NCBI RefSeq assembly: GCF_008807415.1
Contig: NZ_CP043626.1
Location: 6,486,501-6,550,500, forward strand
Direction: 5' to 3'
Source: Pseudomonas denitrificans (nom. rej.)
GTDB lineage: Bacteria > Pseudomonadota > Gammaproteobacteria > Pseudomonadales > Pseudomonadaceae
Length of the DNA stretch: 64,000 nucleotides
Position 1 is the stretch's first letter. Each line of letters begins with the position of its first letter. The notes beneath the pieces were generated by a model that worked only from the letters and a program-made list of their open reading frames with translations, did not search any database and was not told where the DNA came from. The position numbers and the translations under genes are program-made. This document shows positions 28,702 through 37,744 of the stretch, in pieces.

Positions 28702-29837
28702 CAGCAGCACTCCCCGCGGGTCTTGTAGGTCAGCACCGGCTTCAGTCGCGCCAGTACCCGCAGCAGCCCTGCTTCACGCAGCGCACCGACCACCGAGTCG
28801 ATGGCCTTGTAGGCCTCCGGCGCTTCCTCGTAGATCAGCCCGCGATCGCCGCAGATCACCCGGCTGCCCAGCGCAGTACGGGCCAGCTGCTCGACGCGGT
28901 AGCGCGCCGAGAGACGGTCCTTGCACTCGCTGCGCATCCACTTGCGCCCCGCGCCGTGGGCGAGGGAGAAGAGGCTGCGCGGATCGGCGACCGGTTCCAC
29001 CAGGTAGCTGTAGTCGCCGCGCGAACCGGGGATGACCATCACCCCGCGATCCGCCGGCGTCGCGCCCTTGCGGTGCAGCCAGCCGTCGACGCCTTCGACC
29101 TGCGCCGGACTGACGAGGTTGTGGTTCACGTCCAGCACCTGCGAACCGTCCGCCCGCAGGCGGTCGAGCATGCGCAGGGCGATCAGTTGGCGGTTGGCTT
29201 CGGCGAAACGCAGCGCGCCATCGTGGCGAGCCAGGTAGTGAGCGCAGTCGTCGGTGCCTTGTTCCAGGCCCTGGTGGCTGAAGCGATCGACCTGCTCGCG
29301 CAGGATGGCTTCGCCCAGGCCACGCGAGCCGCTGTGCACCAGCAGGAGCAGGTGACGGCGGTCGAGGCCGAGGGCTTCGACGGCGACTTGGTCGTAGAGC
29401 TGATCGAGTTGCTGCAGCTCGGCGAAGTGATTGCCGCCGCCGATGGTGCCCAGCGAATGCTCGTGGCCGCAGGGCGGCAGGCCGAAGCTTGCGACGCGCT
29501 CGATCCAGTCATCGTCCAGCGGACCATCGAGGTTGCCCAGGCGCTTCTCCAGCTTGTCCAGGTTCAGTTTGGCGGTGGCGATATCGGTGCGCCACAGCGC
29601 CATGCCGCAGCCGATGTCGTTGCCCACCAGCGCCGGGTACAGGCGGCCGGTGGAGAAGAACGCCGCGCCGATCGGGTAGCCACGACCGGGGTGCAGGTCC
29701 GGCATGCCGGCGACACGCTGCATGCCCGGCAGGCGGGCGGTGGTTTCAAGTTGCTGGATCGCTTTACCTTCGATCCAGGTGTCGTCCGCGGCGATCAGGG
29801 TGATGCCGTCGGACAGATTTTGGATGCAATTGCCCAT
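28699..29837 (-). CDS. rtcB2: RtcB2-type RNA ligase paired with PrfH
   Basis: GTP/Mn-dependent RNA ligase joining 2',3'-cyclic-phosphate (or 3'-phosphate) and 5'-OH ends. Its stop codon TGA is at 28701-28703 and the frame starts at the ATG at 29837, giving 378 residues, shorter than classical RtcB. Metal and active-site residues: D74/C77 in [16 protein letters not shown] (N136, H137), H168 in [10 protein letters not shown]239 in DVNHNLVS; the guanylylated histidine is H294 in [10 protein letters not shown]. It is co-transcribed with prfH. The family repairs 16S rRNA cut in the decoding centre. The length and the PrfH partner point to the RtcB2 clade. Confidence 0.9.
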
Positions 29838-29932
29838 TGTCCAATCCCATGAGGAATGAAACGAAAAAAGAGGATGGGGGCAGGCCGGAGCCGGGCAATG
29901 CGGTGCCGCCAAAAGGGGCGGCGGGGAAGCGA

Positions 29933-29974
29933 TTACGCCAGACGCGACCTGCAAAGGGTGATCAGTGCTTGCAT
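29933..29974 (-). CDS. Possible 13-residue leader peptide upstream of rtcB2
   Basis: ATG at 29974 has an excellent Shine-Dalgarno (AAAGGAG, 8 bases upstream) and opens MQALITLCRSRLA before TAA. It ends about 96 bases before rtcB2. Between them are a GC stem (CCGCC/GGCGG around 29904-29924) and, further on, a T run (CTCTTTTTTC on the minus strand). The arrangement resembles a leader peptide with an attenuator, but I cannot show conservation. Confidence 0.35.
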   Translation of the reverse strand: MQALITLCRSRLA

Positions 29975-30049
29975 GATGTCTCTCCTTTGCTGTCGGTGGA
30001 TGGGAAGGCTGCGAATGATAGGCGCACGGCGGCGCGCGCGCAATCTTCG

Positions 30050-30532
30050 CTATTTCGGCAGGTGGCGCAGCGGCAGGGGCGCCGACTCCTTCACCGTCTG
30101 GATGGCGAAGTTGCTGCGGATGTCGCTGACGCCCGGCAGCTTGAGCAGGGTGCCGGTGAGGAACAGCTCGTAGGCGCGCAGATCGGGCAGCACCACTTGC
30201 AGGAGGAAGTCCGACTCGCCGCTGACCAGGTGCACCGAGATGACTTCCGGCAGGTCGATCACGGCCTGGCGGAACGCGGCGGCGCTGGTGTCGCTGTGGC
30301 GCTCCACTTTCACCCCGACGAACACGGTCAGCCCGAGGCCGACTTCGTCGCGGCCCAGTTCGGCGTGGTAGCCACGGATCATCCCGGCTTCTTCCAGCAG
30401 GCGCACCCGGCGCAGGCAGGGGGAGGGCGACAGGCCGATCTCCTCGGCCAGTTCGACGTTGCTCAGGCGGCCATCGCGCTGCAGGGCGGCGAGGATGCGG
30501 TGGTCGTAGGCGTCCAGTTTCGGGTTTGGCAT
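30050..30532 (-). CDS. Lrp/AsnC-family transcriptional regulator
   Basis: A 160-residue regulator. The N-terminal helix-turn-helix is in LDAYDHRILAALQRDGRLSNVELAEEIGLSPSPCLRRVRLLEEAGMI, followed by the RAM ligand-binding domain (HLVSGESDFLLQVVLPDL...). Lrp proteins sense amino acids and form DNA-wrapping oligomers. It is divergent from the LysE exporter gene 135 bases away, a common arrangement in which the regulator controls the exporter. Confidence 0.9.
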   Translation of the reverse strand: MPNPKLDAYDHRILAALQRDGRLSNVELAEEIGLSPSPCLRRVRLLEEAGMIRGYHAELGRDEVGLGLTVFVGVKVERHSDTSAAAFRQAVIDLPEVISVHLVSGESDFLLQVVLPDLRAYELFLTGTLLKLPGVSDIRSNFAIQTVKESAPLPLRHLPK

Positions 30533-30667
30533 GAGTGGCTACTGTTTAAGCTTGAGACTGGCAGAGTATGCCAATTGTTAGCGTCAGACTGGCTGAATAC
30601 GCAAGCACCTGCCTCGGCCTTCAGGCATAGAATTCCTATCCGCAATGACTTCTTCGGAGTGGCTCTT

Positions 30668-31294
30668 GTGGATATCGGCGTCTTCCTGCTGGCCCTGGCG
30701 ATGGTCTACCTGCTGCCGGGGCCGGACATGATTCTCCTGTTGCACACCGGTGCCCGCGACGGCTGCCGCGCGGCTCTGGCAACAGCCCTGGGGTTGGGCT
30801 TGGCCCGTGGCTGCCACGTCGCGCTGGCGGCGACCGGGCTGGCGCTGCTGTTTCGCACCGCGCCCTGGACCTTCGATGTCGTGCGCATCGGCGGCGGGCT
30901 CTACCTGGCGTGGATTGGCCTGCAACTGCTGCGCGCACCGCTGGGTTTGCCGGTAGCGACCGGCTCGGCTGGGTTATCCACAGTCAGCTACCGACGAGCA
31001 TTTCGCCGGGGCCTGCTGACCAATCTGCTCAACCCCAAGGCGCTGCTGTTCTGTTCGGTGCTGCTGCCGCAGTTCATCCATCCGCAGAACGGCCCGCTGG
31101 CGCTGCAGTTCGCGCTGTTGGGCGGCGTGCTGGTGGTGGTCGGGCTGGGGTTCGACAGCTTCTACGCCGTCAGTGGCGAGCGCATGGGGCGCTGGCTGGC
31201 GCGGCACCGGACGATGCAGCGTGTTCAGCAGTGGGGCTTCGGCGGCATCCTGCTGGGCTTCGGCGTGCGCCTGGCGCTGATCCGAGATTTGTAG
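30668..31294 (+). CDS. LysE/RhtB-family amino-acid exporter
   Basis: Inner-membrane exporter of about 208 residues with six hydrophobic segments. It has the family's LPGPDMILLLHTGARDG near the start and FRRGLLTNLLNPKALLFC in the middle. The start is GTG at 30668 with GGAG upstream; the open frame reaches far upstream but only this part is hydrophobic and family-like. It probably exports an amino acid under control of the divergent Lrp regulator. Confidence 0.86.
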   Translation: MDIGVFLLALAMVYLLPGPDMILLLHTGARDGCRAALATALGLGLARGCHVALAATGLALLFRTAPWTFDVVRIGGGLYLAWIGLQLLRAPLGLPVATGSAGLSTVSYRRAFRRGLLTNLLNPKALLFCSVLLPQFIHPQNGPLALQFALLGGVLVVVGLGFDSFYAVSGERMGRWLARHRTMQRVQQWGFGGILLGFGVRLALIRDL

Positions 31295-31303
31295 CAGCGC
31301 GGA

Positions 31304-31963
31304 TCAGAGGTCTTCCGGCTGGATTTTCCACAGCCGCGCCACCGAGGGCTTCTGCGGATTGCGCGCGACCACCAGCAGGCCCAGGTCCTTGCCGCGCAAC
31401 TCGCGCAGCAGTTGCGCGCCCATGCGCTGTTGCAGGCTCTCGGCAAGATGCCCGAGGGCGATGGCCGCTGCTGCCGGGTGCGTGGCGACCGGCACGTAGC
31501 TGCCGTCGTCCATGTCCAGCACCACATGCTTTTCGCCGGGCTCCGGCGTGGGGAGGTGCAGGCTGGTCTTGAGCAATTGCGCCATGGCTTCGTCGCGCTG
31601 GGCGGCCGTCAGTTGTCCCGGTGGCAGTGCGCGTTCCAGGGCGAAGAATTCATCCCTGGGCTCGACCTTCGGTTTGGCCTCGGCCGACGGCTGGGTGGGA
31701 GCCGCGGCACGAACCGACGCGGGCAGCTGCTTTGGCGCTGGCGGGGGCGGCGCACTGAAATCCAGCTCCTCCTGATCGAGACCGTCCCAGTCGATTTCGT
31801 CGAGTTCGACGTCCTCCGCTGGCGCTTTCTTCTTCGCCGCCGGCTTCTTCCGCGACTTCACGGCCGCGCGCACGTCCATCCGTCGCTGACGCTTCCACTT
31901 GTGCAACTGGACGTTGGCGACGATGGCGGTGACGAGGATGAGCAGGAGGTAGAACAGCAACAT
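31304..31963 (-). CDS. Membrane-anchored protein of unknown function
   Basis: I do not recognise this 219-residue protein. One N-terminal membrane helix (MLLFYLLLILVTAIVANVQL) is followed by a basic stretch (HKWKRQRR, KSRKKPAAKKK), an acidic segment (EDVELDEIDWDGLDQEELDF), a proline/alanine-rich spacer, and a folded C-terminal domain of about 100 residues (from FFALERALPPGQL to the end). The charge pattern suggests the soluble part is cytoplasmic. It ends nine bases from the convergent LysE gene. No partner is obvious. Confidence 0.7.
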   Translation of the reverse strand: MLLFYLLLILVTAIVANVQLHKWKRQRRMDVRAAVKSRKKPAAKKKAPAEDVELDEIDWDGLDQEELDFSAPPPPAPKQLPASVRAAAPTQPSAEAKPKVEPRDEFFALERALPPGQLTAAQRDEAMAQLLKTSLHLPTPEPGEKHVVLDMDDGSYVPVATHPAAAAIALGHLAESLQQRMGAQLLRELRGKDLGLLVVARNPQKPSVARLWKIQPEDL

Positions 31964-32095
31964 GGAGGATCGTGGCCCTGTGGATAACGGCCACGGCGTG
32001 CAGGCAGTGGCGGGGTGCCACCCTGGCGGGATTGTCTGGATCAGGCGATAGGCCTGTTCCGGCTGCGTCGTAGGACGCAGCTGTTTCCGAAAGAG

Positions 32096-32116
32096 GGGCC
32101 GGTCTATGACCGGCCC
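32096..32116 (-). terminator. Hairpin at the end of the dpp operon
   Basis: GGGCCGGTC, TAT loop, GACCGGCCC: a perfect nine-base stem just past the dppF stop codon. The T run after it on the minus strand is weak (CTCTTT), so it may be a processing or rho-assisted site. Confidence 0.6.
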
Positions 32117-32124
32117 GTTTCGTA

Positions 32125-33096
32125 TCAGTTCAGGAACTGCTCCGCATGGTGGCAGGCCACCTGGCGTTCATCGAGCAGGCGCAGTTCCGGCACCTCGGTC
32201 TTGCAGCGCTCGGTCGCATACGGGCAGCGCTTGTGGAAGGCGCAGCCGGTGGGCGGGTTGAGTGGGTTGGGGAGTTCGCCCTGGATCTTGATCTTGGGCT
32301 TGTCCGGATCGGGGTGGATGGCCGGGGTCGCCGACAGCAGCGCCTGGGTGTAGGGGTGCAGCGGGCGCTCGTAGAGCTTGTCCGCCGGGCCCATTTCCGC
32401 CGGGCGGCCGAGGTACATCACCAGCACGTCGTCGGCCACGTGGCGGACCACGGCGAGGTTGTGGGAGATGAACACGTAGGCGGTGCCGAACTCCTGCTGC
32501 AGGTCCATGAACAGGTTGAGCACCTGGGCCTGGATCGACACGTCCAGCGCCGAGGTCGGTTCGTCCGCCACCAGCACCTTGGGCCGCAGCATCATGGCGC
32601 GGGCCAGGGCGATTCGCTGGCGCTGGCCGCCGGAGAACATGTGCGGGTAGCGCTGGTAGTGCTCGGGGCGCAGGCCGACCTGCTTCATCATCGCCTGCAC
32701 GCGCTCGCGGCGTTCGGCGCGGGACAGGCTGGTGTTGATGACCAGCGGCTCGGCCAGCTGGTCGCCGATCTTCTGCCGCGGGTTGAGCGAGGCGTAGGGG
32801 TTCTGGAAGACCATCTGCACGTCGCGGCGCAGTTGCTTGCGGGTGTCGTGGTCGGCGCCTTTCACCTCGTGGCCGGCGATCTGCAGGGAGCCGGAAGTGG
32901 GTTCCTCGATCAGGGTCAGCGCGCGGGCGAGGGTGGATTTGCCGCAGCCGGACTCGCCAACCACGGCGAGGGTCTTGCCGGCCTGCAGGTCGAAGGACAC
33001 ACCGTTCAGCGCGCGGACCAGGGCGTGCGGCTTGAACAGGCCCTGGGAGATTTCATAGTGACGGGTCAGGTCGCGGGCGGTCAGGACGGCGCTCAT
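32125..33096 (-). CDS. dppF: Di/oligopeptide ABC transporter ATPase DppF
   Basis: One of the two cytoplasmic ATPases of the peptide importer, 323 residues. Walker [10 protein letters not shown], signature FSGGQRQR, Walker [16 protein letters not shown]-loop [14 protein letters not shown]. The C-terminal tail has the oligopeptide-type cysteine motif ([14 protein letters not shown]) that binds an iron-sulfur cluster in DppF relatives. It overlaps dppD by four bases and is the last gene of the ABC core. Confidence 0.92.
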   Translation of the reverse strand: MSAVLTARDLTRHYEISQGLFKPHALVRALNGVSFDLQAGKTLAVVGESGCGKSTLARALTLIEEPTSGSLQIAGHEVKGADHDTRKQLRRDVQMVFQNPYASLNPRQKIGDQLAEPLVINTSLSRAERRERVQAMMKQVGLRPEHYQRYPHMFSGGQRQRIALARAMMLRPKVLVADEPTSALDVSIQAQVLNLFMDLQQEFGTAYVFISHNLAVVRHVADDVLVMYLGRPAEMGPADKLYERPLHPYTQALLSATPAIHPDPDKPKIKIQGELPNPLNPPTGCAFHKRCPYATERCKTEVPELRLLDERQVACHHAEQFLN

Positions 33097-34069
33097 CGGG
33101 CCACCTCGGTGTTCAGGTTGAGCGGGTAGAAGCAGCGCACGGCGCCGCGCTCATGGGCTTCGAGGGCAGGGCGCACGCTGCGGCAGTTGTCCTGCACGTA
33201 GGGGCAGCGCGGCGACAGCAGGCAGCCCTGCGGGCGGTCGTACTTGCCGGGGACGATGCCGGGCAGGGTGGCCAGGCGTTCCTCGCCGGCGCTGTGCTCG
33301 GGGATCGCCTTGAGCAGCGCCTCGGTGTACGGGTGCGTCGGCAGGTCGAACAGCGCCGGCACCTCGCCGATCTCCACCGCTTGCCCCGCGTACATCACGC
33401 AGACGCGCTGGGCGGTCTCGGCGACCACGGCGAGGTCGTGGGTGATCAGGATCAGCGCCATCCCCTGGTCGCGCTGCAGGTTGAGCAGCAGCTCCATGAT
33501 CTGCGCCTGGATGGTCACGTCCAGCGCGGTTGTGGGTTCGTCGGCGATCAGCAGCTTGGGCTCGCCGGCGATCGCCATGGCGATCGCGACGCGCTGGCTC
33601 ATGCCGCCAGAGAGTTGGTGCGGGTAAGCGTCCAGGCGCTGCGCGGCGCCGGGGATCTCCACCCGTTCGAGCAGTTCCAGGGCGCGCTGGCGCAGCGCCT
33701 TGCCGCGCAGGCCGAGGTGCAGCTTGAGCACTTCCTCGATCTGGTAGCCGACGGTGAAGCTGGGGTTGAGGGCGGTCATCGGGTCCTGGAAGACCATGGC
33801 GATGTCCTTGCCGACGATGCGCCGCCGCTCGCGTCCCTTCAGGCGCAGCATGTCGGTGCCGTCGAACTGCATGGTGTCGGCGGTGATGATGCCGGGGCGT
33901 CGATCAGGCCCATCAGGGCCATCATGGTCACCGACTTGCCGGAGCCGGATTCGCCGACGATGGCCAGGACTTCACCCTTGTCCACCGAGAGGTCGAGGCC
34001 GTCCACCACCGGGACGGCGTTGCGGTCGCCGAAGCGGACCGAAAGATTGCGCAGGTCGAGGAGGCTCAT
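33093..34069 (-). pseudogene. dppD: Di/oligopeptide ABC transporter ATPase DppD, frameshifted as read
   Basis: Second ATPase of the peptide importer. The N-terminal frame (start 34069) has Walker A GESGSGKS, then goes out of frame after ALMGLIDAP. The rest, [17 protein letters not shown] to the end with signature LSGGMSQR, Walker [15 protein letters not shown] and the cysteine tail, is intact in another frame. The break is the GGGG run at 33894-33897; adding a G restores LIDAPGIITAD and 325 residues. Probably an assembly error. GGAG precedes the start. Confidence 0.88.
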
Positions 34070-34125
34070 ACGGCGGTCTCCATCAGGCTTTTCTTGTTGT
34101 GATCGGCGATCTTGAGGCTGTGCAT
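34066..34125 (-). CDS. Possible 19-residue coupling ORF between dppC and dppD
   Basis: ATG at 34125 follows GAGGACA, opens [13 protein letters not shown] and ends on a TGA that overlaps the dppD ATG (ATGA). It sits in a 67-base gap of an operon whose dppD and dppF genes overlap. Translational coupling to dppD is the simplest role; chance is possible. Confidence 0.35.
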   Translation of the reverse strand: MHSLKIADHNKKSLMETAV

Positions 34126-34136
34126 GGTCACTGTCC

Positions 34137-35048
34137 TCACGCCGCGTTCTTCAGCTTCGGGTCCAGCGCATCGCGCAGGCCGTCGCCCATCAGGTTGATT
34201 GCCAGCACGCTGAGCAGGATGGTCAGGCCGGGCAGCGAGACGACCCACCAGGCGCGCTCGATGTAGTCGCGCGCGGAGGCCAGCATGGTGCCCCACTCGG
34301 GCGTCGGCGGCTGTACACCCAGGCCGAGGAAGCCCAGTGCGGCGGCGTCGAGGATCGCCGAGGAGAAGCTCAGGGTGGCCTGTACGATCAGCGGCGCCAT
34401 GCAGTTGGGCAGCACGGTGACGAACATCAGGCGCAGGGTGCCGGCACCGGCGAGGCGTGAGGCGGTGACGTAGTCGCGGTTCAGCTCGCCCATCACGGCG
34501 GCGCGGGTCAGGCGTACATAGGCCGGCAGCGAAACGATGGCGATGGCGATCACGGTGTTGATCAGGCCCGGGCCGAGGATGGCGACGATGGCCACCGCCA
34601 GCAGCAACGAGGGCAGGGCCAGCATGATGTCCATCAGGCGCATGATCACCGGGCCCAGGCGGGTCGGCGAGAAGCCGGCGAGCAGCCCGAGGAAGATGCC
34701 GGGGATCATCGAGATCAGCACCGAGGTCAGGCCGATCATCAGCGACAGGCGCGCGCCGTGCATCAGGCGCGAGAGCAGGTCGCGGCCCAGTTCGTCGGTG
34801 CCCAGCAGGAACTGCGAGTTGCCGCCTTCGAGCCACAGTGGCGGGGTGAGCAGGAAGTCGCGGAACTGCTCGCTTGGGTCATGGGGCGCGACCCACGGCG
34901 CGAACAGCGCGCAGAACACGATGACAAGCATGAACAGGAGGCCGCCGACCGCGCCCTTGTTGCGCGAGAAGGCATGCCAGAATTCTTTCAGCGGGGACGG
35001 GTAGACCAGGCTCGGGTCGCTGGCGGGAGCTTTGGCGTTGGCATTCAT
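34137..35048 (-). CDS. dppC: Dipeptide ABC transporter permease DppC
   Basis: Inner-membrane permease of 303 residues. The N-terminal OppC-type segment ([40 protein letters not shown]) precedes the membrane domain ([20 protein letters not shown]). The coupling loop region is [27 protein letters not shown]. The ATG at 35048 has GGAG upstream. It pairs with DppB. Confidence 0.92.
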   Translation of the reverse strand: MNANAKAPASDPSLVYPSPLKEFWHAFSRNKGAVGGLLFMLVIVFCALFAPWVAPHDPSEQFRDFLLTPPLWLEGGNSQFLLGTDELGRDLLSRLMHGARLSLMIGLTSVLISMIPGIFLGLLAGFSPTRLGPVIMRLMDIMLALPSLLLAVAIVAILGPGLINTVIAIAIVSLPAYVRLTRAAVMGELNRDYVTASRLAGAGTLRLMFVTVLPNCMAPLIVQATLSFSSAILDAAALGFLGLGVQPPTPEWGTMLASARDYIERAWWVVSLPGLTILLSVLAINLMGDGLRDALDPKLKNAA

Positions 35049-35062
35049 GGCGTCGGCTCCGG

Positions 35063-36072
35063 TTAGCGTTGATGACGGATGCGTGGGTTGGCGAGGCCGT
35101 AGAGGATGTCCACGATGAAGTTCACCAGGATCACCAGGGTCGCCACCAGCAGGATGCCGTTCTGCACCACCGGGTAGTCGCGGCGGCCGATGGCGTCGAT
35201 CAGCCACTTGCCGATGCCGGGCCAGGAGAAGATGGTCTCGGTCAGCACCGCACCGGCGAGCAGCGTGCCGACCTGCAGGCCGAACACGGTGAGTACCGGG
35301 ATCATGGCGTTGCGCAGGGCGTGCACGAACACCACGCGGGCCGGCGACAGGCCCTTGGCGCGGGCGGTGCGCACGTAGTCCTCGCGCAGTACTTCGAGCA
35401 TCGAGGAGCGGGTCATCCGGGCGATCACCGCCAGCGGGATGGTGCCCAGCACGATGGCCGGCAGGATCAGGTGGCGCACGGCGTCCATGAAGGCGCCTTC
35501 TTCATCCGACAGCAGCGTGTCGATGAGCATGAAGCCGGTCTTCGGCTCGATGTCGTAGAGCAGGTCCAGACGCCCGGAAACCGGCGTCCAGCCCAGGGAA
35601 ACGGAGAACAGCATGATGAGGATCAGGCCCACCAGAAGATCGGCATCGAGTAGCCGGCCAGGGAGATGGTCATCACCCCGTGGTCGAACAGCGAGCCTCG
35701 CTTCAAGGCGGCGATCACCCCGGCGAGCAGGCCGAAGACGCCGGCGAACAGCAGGGCAGCCAGGGACAGCTCGAGGGTGGCGGGGAACAGGGTGAGGAAC
35801 TCGTGCCAGACACTGTCGCGGGTGGTCAGCGACTCGCCGAGGTTGCCCTGGGCGAGGTTGCCGACGTAGTCGAGGTACTGCTGGTAGAGGGGCTTGTCGA
35901 GCCCCAGGCGGTGCATGGCCTCGGCATGCATCTGCGGATCGACGCGGCGTTCACCCATCATCACTTCCACGGGGTCGCCCGGAATCAGGCGGATCAGCGC
36001 GAAGGTCAGCAGGGTGACGCCGAAGAAGGTCGGGATCAGCAGACCGAATCGACGTGCGATGAAACTGAGCAT
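35063..36072 (-). pseudogene. dppB: Dipeptide ABC transporter permease DppB, frameshifted as read
   Basis: Inner-membrane permease starting at 36072 (MLSFIARRFGLLIPTFFGVTLLTFALIRLIPGDPV, the DppB/OppB opening). The frame stops early after SLAGYSMPIFWWA. The remainder (GLILIMLFSVSLGWTPVSGR to the end, with MLEVLREDYVRTARAKGL) is in another frame. The break is CCC at 35628-35630 on the plus strand; one more C restores IFWWGLILIM and a normal 336 residues. Probably an assembly error. Confidence 0.88.
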
Positions 36073-36146
36073 GGTGGTTGGGGGCTCCTCACCGAGCGGC
36101 TACCCGTCGGATCACGACGGGCGCCGGTTTCTTATGACTTTGCCGG

Positions 36147-37733
36147 TTACTGGATCTGAACGTCGGCGAAGTTGTTTTTTGTCAGCGGGCTGATGGTGTA
36201 GCCCGAGATAGTGCTGCGGCGCACATTGAACAGCTTAGGATGTGCCAGGGGAATCCATGGGGCCTGCTCGTGGAATATGGATGTCGCCTTTTTGTAAAGT
36301 TCCGCCCGTTTTGCGTTGTCGCTGGTCTGGCGGGCTTCCTGGATCAGCGATTCGAAGTCCTGATCGCACCAGAAAGCATGGTTTTCGCCTGATTTCGCTG
36401 CCGCACAGCTCAGGTTGGGCGAGAGGAAGTTGTCCGGGTCGCCGTTGTCGCCGGCCCAGCCGCCATAGAGCGAGAGGTCGTGCTCGCCGGCCTTGATGCG
36501 CTTGATCAGTTCGCCGAACTCCAGGGTGCGGATGTCCAGCGTGATGCCTACCTTGGCCAGATCCGACTGCAGCATCTGTGCCATTTGCGCCGCATTGGGG
36601 ATGGTCGAGGAACTGCCGTTGCGGGTGAACAGGGTCAGCTTGAGGTTCTCCACGCCCGCTTCCTTGAGCAGCGCCCTGGCTCGTTCAGGATCGTACGGCC
36701 AGTCCTGGATGTCTTTGTTGTAACCCAGCAGGGTGGCGGGGTACGGGTTGATGGCCGGCGTGGCCGCGCCATTCCCGTAGACGGCATCCAGCATGGCCTT
36801 CTTGTCGAACGCCAGATTGATGGCCTGGCGCACGCGCACGTCGTCCAGCGGTTTGTGCCGGGTGTTCAGGGCGACATAGGTCGTGAGCAGCGCGTCGATG
36901 CTGTCCACTGCCAGGTTCTTGTCCTGCTCCAGGCCGGGCACGTCCGATGGCTTGGGGTAGAGCGCGATCTGGCACTCGTTGCGGCGGATCTTCTGTAGTC
37001 GGACGTTGGAATCCGGGGTGATGGCGAAGATCAGGTTGTCGATCTTCGGCTTGCCGCCGAAGTAGTCCGGGTTGGCGCGGAAACGAACCTGGGCGTCCTT
37101 GGCGTAGCGGTTGAAGACGAAGGGCCCGGTGCCGATGGGCAGGTTGTTGAGCTGGCCCTGCTTGCCGGCGGCCAGCAACTGGTCGCCGTACTCGGCCGAG
37201 TAGATGGAGGCGAAGTCCATCGCCATGTCGGCCAGGAACGGCGACTCCGGGTGGTTCAGGGTAAAGCGCACGGTGAGGTCGTCGAGCTTTTCCACAGACT
37301 TGATCAGTTCGCGCATGCCCATGGCGTCGAAGTAGGCATAGCCGCGCGCGGACGATTCGTGCCAGGGGTGCTTCGGGTCCAGCGGACGCTGGAAGGTCCA
37401 GAGCACGTCGTCGGCGTTGAGGGCGCGGGTGGGCTTGAAGTAGTCGGTGGTATGGAACTTCACGTCCGGGCGCAGGTGGAAGGTGTAGGTCAGCCCGTCG
37501 GGGCTGACCTCCCAGCTTTGCGCCAGCGAAGGCACCACGTCGGTGGTGCCGGGGCGGAAGTCGGCCAGGCGATTGAAGACGGTCTGGCCGCTGGCATCGG
37601 CGGTGACCGCGCCGGTGTACTGGACGATGTCGAACCCTTCCGGGCTTGCTTCGGTGCAGACCACCAGGTTCTGCGCCAGGGCGGTGCCGCTGCCGAGCGC
37701 GAGCAGAAGGGGGATCAGACGCGGGATGGGCAT
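36147..37733 (-). CDS. dppA4: Dipeptide-binding protein DppA4
   Basis: Periplasmic family 5 solute-binding protein of 528 residues with a signal peptide (MPIPRLIPLLLALGSGTALA). It begins [36 protein letters not shown], close to DppA2. It lies directly before dppB, so it probably feeds the ABC core. It is one of four DppA paralogues in the locus; DppA2 and DppA4 form one pair, DppA1 and DppA3 the other. Confidence 0.92.
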   Translation of the reverse strand: MPIPRLIPLLLALGSGTALAQNLVVCTEASPEGFDIVQYTGAVTADASGQTVFNRLADFRPGTTDVVPSLAQSWEVSPDGLTYTFHLRPDVKFHTTDYFKPTRALNADDVLWTFQRPLDPKHPWHESSARGYAYFDAMGMRELIKSVEKLDDLTVRFTLNHPESPFLADMAMDFASIYSAEYGDQLLAAGKQGQLNNLPIGTGPFVFNRYAKDAQVRFRANPDYFGGKPKIDNLIFAITPDSNVRLQKIRRNECQIALYPKPSDVPGLEQDKNLAVDSIDALLTTYVALNTRHKPLDDVRVRQAINLAFDKKAMLDAVYGNGAATPAINPYPATLLGYNKDIQDWPYDPERARALLKEAGVENLKLTLFTRNGSSSTIPNAAQMAQMLQSDLAKVGITLDIRTLEFGELIKRIKAGEHDLSLYGGWAGDNGDPDNFLSPNLSCAAAKSGENHAFWCDQDFESLIQEARQTSDNAKRAELYKKATSIFHEQAPWIPLAHPKLFNVRRSTISGYTISPLTKNNFADVQIQ

Positions 37734-37744
37734 GCCGGTTCTCC

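Noticed and set aside
28696..28710. GTG at 28708 as prfH start
   Set aside because: The ATG at 28701 gives the MILLQLS opening shared with E. coli PrfH and the TGATG overlap with rtcB2.
29837..30667. Long N-terminal extension of the LysE protein
   Set aside because: The open frame upstream of 30668 overlaps the Lrp gene on the other strand and has no hydrophobic or family sequence; the GTG at 30668 has a ribosome site.
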